Assembly: GCF_000341735.1 (NCBI RefSeq) | Contig: NZ_KB455575.1 | Span: 3,856,475 to 3,920,474, forward strand | DNA: 64,000 bases | Direction: 5' to 3' | Origin: Methylotuvimicrobium buryatense 5G | GTDB lineage: Bacteria > Pseudomonadota > Gammaproteobacteria > Methylococcales > Methylomonadaceae | Part shown: positions 45,385 through 53,900 of the stretch, piece by piece | Position numbering within the stretch: the stretch's first letter is position 1 | Layout: each line of letters opens with the position of its first letter | Position numbers and translations under genes: made by a program | Notes under the pieces: generated by a model | What the model saw: the letters and a program-made list of their open reading frames with translations, nothing else | Databases searched by the model: none | Told to the model about the DNA's origin: nothing

Positions 45385-46242
45385 TCAATAAATCACCTCG
45401 GCCCATTTTTTGCCGGCAATCAGTTCGGCTTTCCGGTTTTCCCATTTTTCTTTGGAACCCATGATATTGATAAAGGCTTTGTCGAGATTTTCTTTCACCT
45501 TTTCATAGCCAGCGATAAAGATATAGGTGTTGGCCGAACCGAGCATTTCGAGAATTTCTTCGGCCCTTTGCTCTATCGCGTGATCCAGTAATATCGGATC
45601 TTCCCAATGCGGCCTTGGACTGAGTGCATGAAAGGCTTCGAATGTCGCTTTGTCGTAATACTGGGTCAGGTCTCCGTCCTTGTCGTTGAGATAGAGCAGT
45701 TCGAGTCCGCTTTTCGCACCATAAAATAAGCGGATTTTTCCGTACCACTCTTTTTCCTGGCTGTAAATGTGCTTGATAAATGCCTTGAATGGCGCGATTC
45801 CGGTACCCATTCCAATCATGATAATGTTGGCCTGTTTATCATCGGGCACTTTAAAGGGCAATTCGAAAGGACCGGTAATCGTGATTTCATCGCCCTCACG
45901 ACGGTCGCACAGGAAGTTGGAGCTCACTCCCTGATATTGTTCTCCGCTGAACTCGTCCACATAAGAACATCTTTTGACCAGCATCGTTATCAGGGACTTG
46001 CCGTTGCTTCTTTCCGGAATGTCGGCAACGCTGTAAAGCCGATGATGATAGGAATTGCCGAAGTCGCTCTTGTGTTCGAGCAGAACGCCGAAGCTTTGAT
46101 CTACCTGACAATCGAATTCGGGATTGTCTACCTCCAGTAATATTTCTCGAATTTCTTCCACATTGGCGGGGGTCAGCCTTTCGGTTTTTTTGACCTTGGC
46201 TTTGTATTGCTTAGTTGTATCGAGTTCTGATAAATAGGACAT
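45385..46242 (-). CDS. Ferredoxin-NADP+ reductase family protein
   Basis: A 285-residue plant-type FNR. FAD contacts are in HHRLYSVADIP, the second FAD segment near SSNFLCDRREGDEITITGPF, the NADP-binding motif in MIGMGTGIAPFKAFIKHIYS, then KIRLFYGAKS and YIFIAGYEKVKENLDKAF, with a C-terminal Tyr. It would link reduced ferredoxin to NADPH. It lies between rnfA and rnfB, so ferredoxin electrons could be split between NAD+ (through Rnf) and NADP+ (through this enzyme). Confidence 0.88.
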   Translation of the reverse strand: MSYLSELDTTKQYKAKVKKTERLTPANVEEIREILLEVDNPEFDCQVDQSFGVLLEHKSDFGNSYHHRLYSVADIPERSNGKSLITMLVKRCSYVDEFSGEQYQGVSSNFLCDRREGDEITITGPFELPFKVPDDKQANIIMIGMGTGIAPFKAFIKHIYSQEKEWYGKIRLFYGAKSGLELLYLNDKDGDLTQYYDKATFEAFHALSPRPHWEDPILLDHAIEQRAEEILEMLGSANTYIFIAGYEKVKENLDKAFINIMGSKEKWENRKAELIAGKKWAEVIY

Positions 46243-46254
46243 GGCTTTATTGCC

Positions 46255-46452
46255 TCATTTTGAAGATTCGTGATCGATTCGTTTGCTTTTTGAGCAAACC
46301 CGGGTGCATCCGCAATTGCCGCAGCTTAGCCTTTCGGCTAAAACGTCCGAGTCTGAAATGTTCTCGGAAAATGTTTCCCGCCATCGGGACTGCACCCAAA
46401 CCCAAACCAGCAGCATCGATACTACGGCACTGATTCCAATTATAAATGTCAT
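46255..46452 (-). CDS. NqrM-like small cysteine-rich membrane protein
   Basis: A 65-residue protein with one N-terminal membrane helix (FIIGISAVVSMLLVWVWV) and a C-terminal cluster CGNCGCTRVC (four Cys), followed by a basic tail. The layout resembles NqrM (DUF539), which is needed to insert iron at the NqrD-NqrE interface. RnfA and RnfE are homologous to NqrE/D, and this gene sits between rnfA and the FNR gene with small gaps. GGGG lies ahead of ATG 46452. The assignment rests on layout, so it is tentative. Confidence 0.65.
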   Translation of the reverse strand: MTFIIGISAVVSMLLVWVWVQSRWRETFSENISDSDVLAERLSCGNCGCTRVCSKSKRIDHESSK

Positions 46453-46468
46453 TAACGGCCCCCGTGTT

Positions 46469-47050
46469 TTATGTGCCTAAGCCCGAAAATCCCATAAACG
46501 TCAATGACAAGATCCCTGCGACCAACAAGGTCAACGCGGTTCCTTTGACTACATCGGGGACTTCCGCAAATTCCAATTGTTCTCTGATCCCTGCCATCAA
46601 TATCAACGCCAAGGTAAATCCAATCCCGGCGCCCAAGGCATAAACGAGACTCTGGCTGAGGCTGTAGGCTTTGTTTGTTTGAAAGAGCGCCAAACCTAAA
46701 ATGGCGCAATTGGTCGTAATCAGCGGAAGAAAAATCCCCAAGGCTCTAAATAAAGTAGGACTCATCTTCTTGATAAACATTTCCACCAATTGCACGGTGG
46801 AGGCGATCACGACGATATAGCTGATCAATTGCAGAAAGGGCGCATCGATAGCCACCAACAAGGCATGGATACCATAGGCGCAAATGGAGCTGATGAGCAT
46901 GACGAAGGTCACCGCGCCGCCCATTTTGGTGGCGGTTTCCATTTTTCCCGAAACGCCGAGAAAGGGGCAGATGCCGAGGAAATAGGCCAAAACGAAATTG
47001 TTGACCAGGCTGGCATTGATAAATATGCTCCAATAGGATTCGGTATTCAT
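46469..47050 (-). CDS. rnfA: Rnf complex subunit A
   Basis: Six-helix integral membrane subunit, 193 residues. LVNNFVLAYFLGICPFLGVS with the conserved Cys near the start and ITTNCAILGLALF midway are the two half-sites that share an iron centre with RnfE. The start overlaps the rnfE stop by 4 bp. Confidence 0.92.
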   Translation of the reverse strand: MNTESYWSIFINASLVNNFVLAYFLGICPFLGVSGKMETATKMGGAVTFVMLISSICAYGIHALLVAIDAPFLQLISYIVVIASTVQLVEMFIKKMSPTLFRALGIFLPLITTNCAILGLALFQTNKAYSLSQSLVYALGAGIGFTLALILMAGIREQLEFAEVPDVVKGTALTLLVAGILSLTFMGFSGLGT

Positions 47051-47688
47051 CCTTTCGCTTTTTTAACTTTGAAATAATTAAACACAATTAGCCACAATGC
47101 TAACGTAAAAAAGCCACCGGCCGGCAGGATCATAATGATCCACTCTTGAAACGATTCCGGAAATATCGCGACATCGAACAAGCTTCCATTCCCGAGCAAT
47201 TCTCTGACCGCACCCAGACAAAAAAGCGCTAATACGAAACCGACTCCCATACCCAAGGCGTCCATGATCGATTTACCTATGGTATTTTTCGAAGCAAAGG
47301 CCTCCGCGCGGCTAAGAATGAGGCAATTGACCACAATCAGTGAAATAAATGCCCCTAAATTTTTATGCAAATCGACGCTGATGGCTTGAATGGCATAATC
47401 GACGATCGTGACAAACGTGGCGATAATCAGAATAAAGGAGGCAATCCTGACTTGCTTGGGAATAAAGTTTCTTAAAGAAGCGACCAGTATATTGGACATC
47501 AACAGCACGAAAGCCGTCGCCAAACCCATCGCCAGCGCATTTTGGGCGGTATTGGATACCGCCAAAACCGGACACATGCCGAGCACCTGTACGAACACGG
47601 GATTTTCACGCCAAAGCCCCTTGATGAACTCGTCGGTGGAGCTTGGCTCAGCCTTTTTGTCGATATTATTGGTTATCCGCGCACTCAT
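47047..47688 (-). CDS. rnfE: Rnf complex subunit E
   Basis: Integral membrane subunit, 213 residues, partner of RnfA. ENPVFVQVLGMCPVLAVSNT near the N-terminus and SLIVVNCLILSRAEAFASKN midway carry the conserved Cys residues, and ALGMGVGFVLALFCLGAVRE follows. It is separated from rnfG by a 218-bp gap that contains a family C repeat. Confidence 0.92.
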   Translation of the reverse strand: MSARITNNIDKKAEPSSTDEFIKGLWRENPVFVQVLGMCPVLAVSNTAQNALAMGLATAFVLLMSNILVASLRNFIPKQVRIASFILIIATFVTIVDYAIQAISVDLHKNLGAFISLIVVNCLILSRAEAFASKNTIGKSIMDALGMGVGFVLALFCLGAVRELLGNGSLFDVAIFPESFQEWIIMILPAGGFFTLALWLIVFNYFKVKKAKG

Positions 47689-47706
47689 TTTGAATCCGTA
47701 TTCACT

Positions 47707-47942
47707 TTAGGAACGAGCATCAAATAACTTCTTCAAATGTTGGAAGGGGGTTCGGTGGCTCGATTGACAGGTGTCGGCAGCAGGGCAGATTTTTGCTCCT
47801 GCAAAATCTGCATTCATGCCATCCTTGGCAATCAGATTCCGCTGTCGAGCCTACAGGGATGTATTCACGGCGTCCTGTTAAGCGAGTCACCGAACCTCCA
47901 CAAAGCTTATTGTTTAGAGAAGTTGTTTTGTGCATATTCCTT
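47707..47942. repeat. Dispersed repeat family C, copy 3, inside the rnf operon
   Basis: GGAACGAGCATCAAATAACT at one end and the inverse-related GTTGTTTTGTGCATATTCC at the other, with inner GGGGGTTCGGTGGCTCG / CGAGTCACCGAACCTCC and the shared core GCAGATTTTTGCTCCTGCAA. It occupies the rnfG-rnfE gap and its right end reaches into the last codons of rnfG, near stop 47907. It is about 235 bp, inverted relative to copy 2. Confidence 0.88.
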
Positions 47943-48620
47943 AAACCTTCCAATTTGATTGTATATCAATGGAACCATGACTGACGAATTTTCACCGATG
48001 ATATTGCCGATGGCTCTCGAAGAAATGGTTGCGCCGGTGATACCTTCGACCTCCCACGGATTGGATTTACCCCCTTGCTTAACCGGTATCACCTTATTTT
48101 GAATGCGAGTCGATTCAGGATCGAGTTTGACCGAAAGCGCTTTGAAGTTAGCCAGAAAGATTTCATCCTTTTCGATCTTATCTCCCAATCCAGGCGTTTC
48201 TTTACTTTCAAGTACATAGAAACCCATTATGGTTTGCGAATGGGGATTGTAGCCGTACAAAATCCGAATGACGTCGGCATAGCCTTGGCCGCTGGCCTCG
48301 ATGGCTACGCCGAGAAATTCACCGGCGTCGTCGTAACCGGCATAGACCACCGGATTTTTTCCATCCGGTGCTTCGGCAGGCGTGAAATTCCCGTCCGTTC
48401 CCAATAAAAACATCCGTGTATTGCTGATGCCCGGCAAAACCTTGAAAACCGCTTTTTCCAGCGCTTCGGTTCGTAAACGATCGATTCTTTCCTTGGTGCC
48501 TTCATAGACCAGGACGATTAGCAAGGCGCAAAAGATGCCTATACTCACCATCGCGATCAGCATCTTTTTGCTTTCTTCCGAAGAATTGCTTTGACTCGAT
48601 ACAGAGGGATCGGCATTCAT
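47907..48620 (-). CDS. rnfG: Rnf complex subunit G
   Basis: Periplasm-facing flavoprotein subunit, 237 residues. One N-terminal helix (LIAMVSIGIFCALLIVLVYE) and the FMN-attachment motif EGITGATISSRAIGNIIGE, with the Thr of GAT as the probable covalent ligand. VLESKETPGLGDKIEKDEIF is the conserved middle block. The last ~12 residues (GRFKEYAQNNFSKQ) overlap the edge of the family C repeat, so the C-terminus may have been altered by the insertion. Confidence 0.92.
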   Translation of the reverse strand: MNADPSVSSQSNSSEESKKMLIAMVSIGIFCALLIVLVYEGTKERIDRLRTEALEKAVFKVLPGISNTRMFLLGTDGNFTPAEAPDGKNPVVYAGYDDAGEFLGVAIEASGQGYADVIRILYGYNPHSQTIMGFYVLESKETPGLGDKIEKDEIFLANFKALSVKLDPESTRIQNKVIPVKQGGKSNPWEVEGITGATISSRAIGNIIGENSSVMVPLIYNQIGRFKEYAQNNFSKQ

Positions 48621-48631
48621 GGTTTTACCTT

Positions 48632-49630
48632 TCAGGTCCCGTAAACTCTAGGACGGATGAGTCGGTCGATGTGTGGAGACAGCGCGTTTCCCAATAAAAT
48701 AGCGTACATCACGCCCTCGGGCAAACCGCCCCAAATACGAATAACGACCACAAGCAGCCCGATGAAGATGCCATAAATCACGACGCCCAATGACGTTATC
48801 GGGGAACCTACCATATCGGTGGCCATGAATACCGCCCCCAGCATCAAGCCGCCGGAGAAAAGCATAAATTCCGGAGAAGGGTAGATTTCCGGATTAATCC
48901 AATACAAAATGCCGCTTAAAACATAAACAGAGCCTAAAATAGCGACAGGAATGCGCCAGTTCATCATCTTGCGGGCAATTAAATAGAGTCCGCCCAATGC
49001 GATCAACACGGACGATGTTTCTCCGATCGATCCGCTGACAAGCCCCAAGGCCAAATCCGCGCTTTCCGTGGTAACTTGATCGAACTTAAAAGCAGAAAGC
49101 GGCGTGGCGCCCGATATGCCGTCGACGACAGGTTTTGCAAACGGAAAAGTTAGCACCGACTCGGACACACGGGTAAATCTGTCCGCCAAAAAAGCCGGAT
49201 GCCAAGTCGTGATCGCGACTGGAAAGGCGGCTTGTAGAATGGCTCTTCCGACCAAAGCCGGGTTAAAGGCATTGTAGCCCAGGCCGCCAAAAACGAATTT
49301 TCCCAAGGCAATTGCCAATACTCCGCCGATGAAGGTCATCCATAATGGAAAAATCGGCGGTAACGTCAATCCCAACAGCAAACCGGTAATCACCGCCGAG
49401 CCGTCGGCAATCGTGCTCGGCCGGTTGGAAAATTTATTCAACAGATGCTCGGTCAGTACGCAAGCAATCAGGGAGGTGAGAATCACCAAAAGCGCATTGA
49501 TACCGAAGGCATAAACGGCAAAAGCCGCAACCGGCAGAAGCGCATAGACCACGTTGCGCATGATCACATCGACGCCGACCCCTTTGTTGATATGGGGCGA
49601 ACTGCTGATACGTAGGGTTTTGCTAAACAT
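48632..49630 (-). CDS. rnfD: Rnf complex subunit D
   Basis: Integral membrane flavoprotein, 332 residues from ATG 49630 (MFSKTLRISSSPHINKGVGV, the family start). The FMN-attachment motif is DGISGATPLSAF. Several helices follow, with GGLGYNAFNPALVGRAIL typical. An in-frame extension to 49714 lies within rnfC and is rejected. The start overlaps the rnfC end by 8 bp. Confidence 0.93.
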   Translation of the reverse strand: MFSKTLRISSSPHINKGVGVDVIMRNVVYALLPVAAFAVYAFGINALLVILTSLIACVLTEHLLNKFSNRPSTIADGSAVITGLLLGLTLPPIFPLWMTFIGGVLAIALGKFVFGGLGYNAFNPALVGRAILQAAFPVAITTWHPAFLADRFTRVSESVLTFPFAKPVVDGISGATPLSAFKFDQVTTESADLALGLVSGSIGETSSVLIALGGLYLIARKMMNWRIPVAILGSVYVLSGILYWINPEIYPSPEFMLFSGGLMLGAVFMATDMVGSPITSLGVVIYGIFIGLLVVVIRIWGGLPEGVMYAILLGNALSPHIDRLIRPRVYGT

Positions 49631-50963
49631 GGGCAACCGCCGATTTTCTTTTTCTAACGATTCCTTTGGCGACTCTGAAATATTGCACCAAAGGAATATT
49701 GGATGGGCACACATAGGAACAAGAGCCGCATTCGAAACAATCCATTAGGTGGTACTCCTCGGCCATCGTGTCGTAAGCTTCGGATTTTGCCAAGATGCCC
49801 AATCGCGAAGGATTCAGGGAAATCGGACAGGCATCGACACAGGCCCCGCATTTGATACACGGATAGATTTTGTCGCTTCTTTTGACATTTTCATCGCCGA
49901 ACACCACGATGCCGGATGTGCCTTTGACAATCGATAGATCCAAGTCGGAGGCCGAAACGCCCATCATTGGCCCGCCCATATAGACTTCGCTGAGGTTTTC
50001 TGCGGCTCCGACGTGTTCCAATACAAAGCGTAGCGGCGTCCCGATCGGTATTAGATAATTGCCTTTTTTCTTGATTCCGGGGCCGGTAATTGTGACCACT
50101 CTTTCCTGAATGCCACGGCCATGGGGCAATAATCTTCCGATTTCGGCCGTCGTGGCGACATTGACCGCTACGGCATGAACATCGATCGGAAAACCGCCTG
50201 AAGGAACCTCTTTGCCGAGCAAAGCCGTAATCAGCATTTTCTCGGCGCCCTGAGGGTATTTGACCGGTACGACTTTGACTTTTACCGGCAAATCGTCAGG
50301 AATCCGGTCGGCTAAATGATCGGCGGCATCTTTTTTGTTGGCTTCGATGCCGATGATGACCTGCTTGGCGTCGGTGACTCTGAGAAGATACCGAATGCCG
50401 GTGAAAATATCATCGGCCTGTTCGAGCATGACTCGATGATCGGTGGTCAGATAAGGCTCGCATTCGATCCCGTTGATGATCAAGTGCTCGCAGAATTTAC
50501 CCTCTGGGATTTTCAACTTGACGTGGGTCGGGAATGCGGCCCCGCCTAAGCCCACAATACCGGCATCCTGGATGCCTTGTAAAATGGCTTCCGGACTTGC
50601 CGACAAGGGAACAGGTGCGCCTTCCACGACTTCTTGTCCGGAAAAAGGGAAAGTTTCAAGATAAATGCCGCTTGCCTTTTGACCTCCGATGACCGGGACG
50701 TTGGCGATTTTCCTGACAATACCGGAAACCGGAGCATGCATCGGAACCGACAGATAGCCGTCGGCCTTGGCCAGCATCTGTCCCCTCGCGACCTCCTGGC
50801 CTTCGCGTACGATAACCTGAGCCGGCTTGCCTATATGTTGCTGCATCGGAAGGACAATCAACGGAGGAAACGGAAACTGCCGGACGGGCAGTTTGTTCGT
50901 GTCCTCCTTGTGTTCCGGGGGATGTACCCCATGCTTGAAAGTATTTGAAGAAAATTTCAACAC
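49623..50963 (-). CDS. rnfC: Rnf complex subunit C
   Basis: Peripheral subunit that binds NADH/FMN and two 4Fe-4S clusters. The protein begins near KFSSNTFKHGVHPPEHKE, has a glycine-rich VGLGGAAFPTHVKLKIPEG nucleotide-binding segment, and ends with CIKCGACVDACPISLNP and CFECGSCSYVCPSNIPL. I place the start at GTG 50963, just after the PFOR stop (50968), because homologues begin close to this HPPEHK block; an in-frame GTG at 51017 would overlap PFOR. The start is uncertain, the identity is not. Confidence 0.92.
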   Translation of the reverse strand: MLKFSSNTFKHGVHPPEHKEDTNKLPVRQFPFPPLIVLPMQQHIGKPAQVIVREGQEVARGQMLAKADGYLSVPMHAPVSGIVRKIANVPVIGGQKASGIYLETFPFSGQEVVEGAPVPLSASPEAILQGIQDAGIVGLGGAAFPTHVKLKIPEGKFCEHLIINGIECEPYLTTDHRVMLEQADDIFTGIRYLLRVTDAKQVIIGIEANKKDAADHLADRIPDDLPVKVKVVPVKYPQGAEKMLITALLGKEVPSGGFPIDVHAVAVNVATTAEIGRLLPHGRGIQERVVTITGPGIKKKGNYLIPIGTPLRFVLEHVGAAENLSEVYMGGPMMGVSASDLDLSIVKGTSGIVVFGDENVKRSDKIYPCIKCGACVDACPISLNPSRLGILAKSEAYDTMAEEYHLMDCFECGSCSYVCPSNIPLVQYFRVAKGIVRKRKSAVAHV

Positions 50964-50967
50964 GGCA

Positions 50968-53900
50968 TCAATTAAATTTTTCGCCTCTTTTGATCCATTT
51001 CTCGATATCGGCGGCACTTCTATCGGCAGGCAGTCCCGGATGGATCACGCCGGCGGTACATTTTTCAGCCGCCTTGACCAAATCGCTGTAAGGTCCGGCA
51101 TTGGCATCTTTGATAAAGGCCTTTTTATCGTTGTTGTAAGCGAAGATATTGGGGTTCAGGTTGATGCACTCGTCACAGGCCGTGCAATTCTCCGTTTCAA
51201 GCCAAGGCGCCATGCTATCCGCTTTGACTTCGGCCGCTGCGCCTGCCGAGGCTTCTGTGTCGGTTTCGCCTAACGCAAAATCCATGATGCCGGCACCCTC
51301 ATCACCGGCTAGCTTCATCAAGCCCTTGGCAATCTTGCCGACGACTTCTGCTCGGATTTTGCTTTCTAAATCTTCCACCGGCGTTGCTTTTTCATCTTTG
51401 ATGCCGGCAATGGCTTTCAGCATGATCCAGAAATCCCTTCTTTCCTCACAGGACAGTACCATCGTTTTGGATACCAAAACCCGGCTGAGCAGCTGTTTTC
51501 TGTCCACCGCCCAAATGAACGGAAATTTTCCTTCTCTTTCGGATTCGTCCAATTTTAGAAACTCGGACAAAACCACCATATTTTCATTCCAGGTATCGCG
51601 AGGCGCTTTTCTGAAGTGTTTTCTGAATCTTGCTTCGGTCAAGGCGAAATCAGCAAAGGTCATCGCAACTTCCATCGATTTTTGTCTACCGCCTTCCTGG
51701 TATTTCAGCGTATAGGTCGGCCAATGTTTATCCATGGCCGGATTCCCTTCCAAGTCGAATGCTTCTTGAGGCGTCACGCCTTTGTCCGGATCATAGCGGA
51801 AGATTGGATAGGCTCTGGATTCGACGGCCAGTTTAGCCTGATTGAAGCCCATGTCGTCACCAACGCCGTGCTCGGGTTGGCAGGTAGTGTACAGATTGAA
51901 CAGCGCGGGTCTTTTCGTCATCAAGCCATCGATGAAGCCTTCGATCATGTGGCTGGTGTTGGCCAACGTGGCTTGCATGACATAGGTATTTCTGTGCGCC
52001 ATGCCGATCAAGCCTATTTCTTTTCTCGGTTCGGATTTGCCTTTCCCGACTTTGCCGAATTGCGCCATGTCGGAGACTTGACCGACAAAACCCGAAGTAC
52101 AAGCTTGGCCGCCGGTATTGGAATAGACTTGGGTATCGACGACCACTACTTTAATGGGTTTGCCCGAGGCCATCATGCGCGAAAGATTTTGGAAACCGAT
52201 GTCGTACATCGCGCCGTCGCCGCCCAACGCAACGACAGGCGGACACAACTTCCACTCTTGGTCGGAAAACTGTTCCCAATTGAAATAGCTGAAGAATTCG
52301 TTATGATCGCGGGGATTGTAATTTCCGGTCAATTCCAATTCGGCTTTACGTATCAATTTGAATCCGTCGGCCATTTTGGCCATATGACCTTCAAAAATCC
52401 CCATGGCCAAGGAAGTGCTGTCTTGGAACAGGTGATTCGCCCAAGGGAACGGATAGGGATTGTACGGATAAGTACTGCCCCATACCGAGGTACAGCCCGT
52501 CGCATTGGTCATGCCCATCGTCGAGCGGCCTTTTCCGGTGACTCCGTTGGTATATTTCCAATGCAAGTGTTTCAAACCGGCAATGGTTTGCGTTGTTTCG
52601 GTCAACCATTCCTGGTCGATCGGGGAAGAACCTTTTTCATGCTCCAGTCTACGGGCAATCCCGGACATGGTCAGGTCCCCGCCCTGCATTTCGGCGACAA
52701 TCTTGGACATCATGTCGGTGTCCGTGACGTTCATCGTGTTCATCAACTTGAGTTGAACATGTTTCTCCAGCTTTTCAATCAGATCCTGAAGATAAGCCAC
52801 ATGTTTTTCGACCCGTGGAATCATCAGGGATTCCACCGTGGCCATGAATAGATGAACGACCGACTTCTCGGAGCAACCCAAACAGGCCCCGTCGCCACTG
52901 GCAAAGCTTTGATAGGCCCCTTTATCCAACAAGATGGTTTCCAGAGGACCTATTTTTTCTTCCAGGTCGTCAACGCGATGAAATTTTTTCGGAGTATTCG
53001 GAAGGTCGCTCCAAAAGCCCCATTCCTCTCTCAATTTTGCAATCGATTCATCGGTTTGTTTGACTACCCTCAATGCGTCGTCATCGCATACCTTGACGCA
53101 TTCCATACAGCCTTTACAGGTCGTAGGATTGACAGTGATGCTGAATAAGCCCCCGCTATTGGCTGCTTTCTTTTCGTGCAGGTCATAGTAGGGCCGAGTC
53201 AGCGAAAACTGGAAATCGCCGAGTTCGTCCCTGAACCATTGCAGTTCGGTAGCGAGCAATGAGTCCTTCGATTCTTGTTCGATAGCCGCATCGATGGCTT
53301 CATTGACCATGTTGTTCACGGTGACCCCCTCGTGCGGCTCATTGAAAAGCGCACGAATTTTGGGTTCCAGTTGTTTGACGGTTTTAGGAAGAAATTCGAG
53401 TTTGTCGTGTTTCCGTTTCACCCGTTTCAAAACCGTATCGAGCACATCCGATAATTCGCTGACCAAGCCGGGAATGGCCGTGTCTGGGCAAACCGTGTAA
53501 CAGTTGCCGCAAGCCGTGCAATTATCGGCCACCCATTCCGGATGCTCAAAGCGAATGCCGGTCATATCCCTGAACAGCGATGTCGTTGCCGGCATCACGC
53601 TCAAACCGATAAAGGGGTCTGTTAGATTATCGTTGCCTTGGCCGGTGAGATAGAAATTACCGGTCTGCTCCCAAAAACGGTGAATATCGCTGAGTTTGGA
53701 TTCACTCTGCGGGGTGGTTTTCAGTAGACTTGGAATCGGCGCGATCAATTGTCCGCTGGTTTTCTCGGCTTGAGCGCCTAAGACTTTGTTTTTGATTTCA
53801 TGGACTTCATCGAATCCGCGCTTCACGACGCGCATGTTGTCATCGACGACCCGCTGACCTTTGCTGCCGAACTTGTGTTGCAATTGTTCTTCTATCGCTT

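Noticed and set aside
51616-52851. 411-residue plus-strand frame
   Set aside because: Antisense shadow of the PFOR gene; no family pattern, and the PFOR frame is intact across it.
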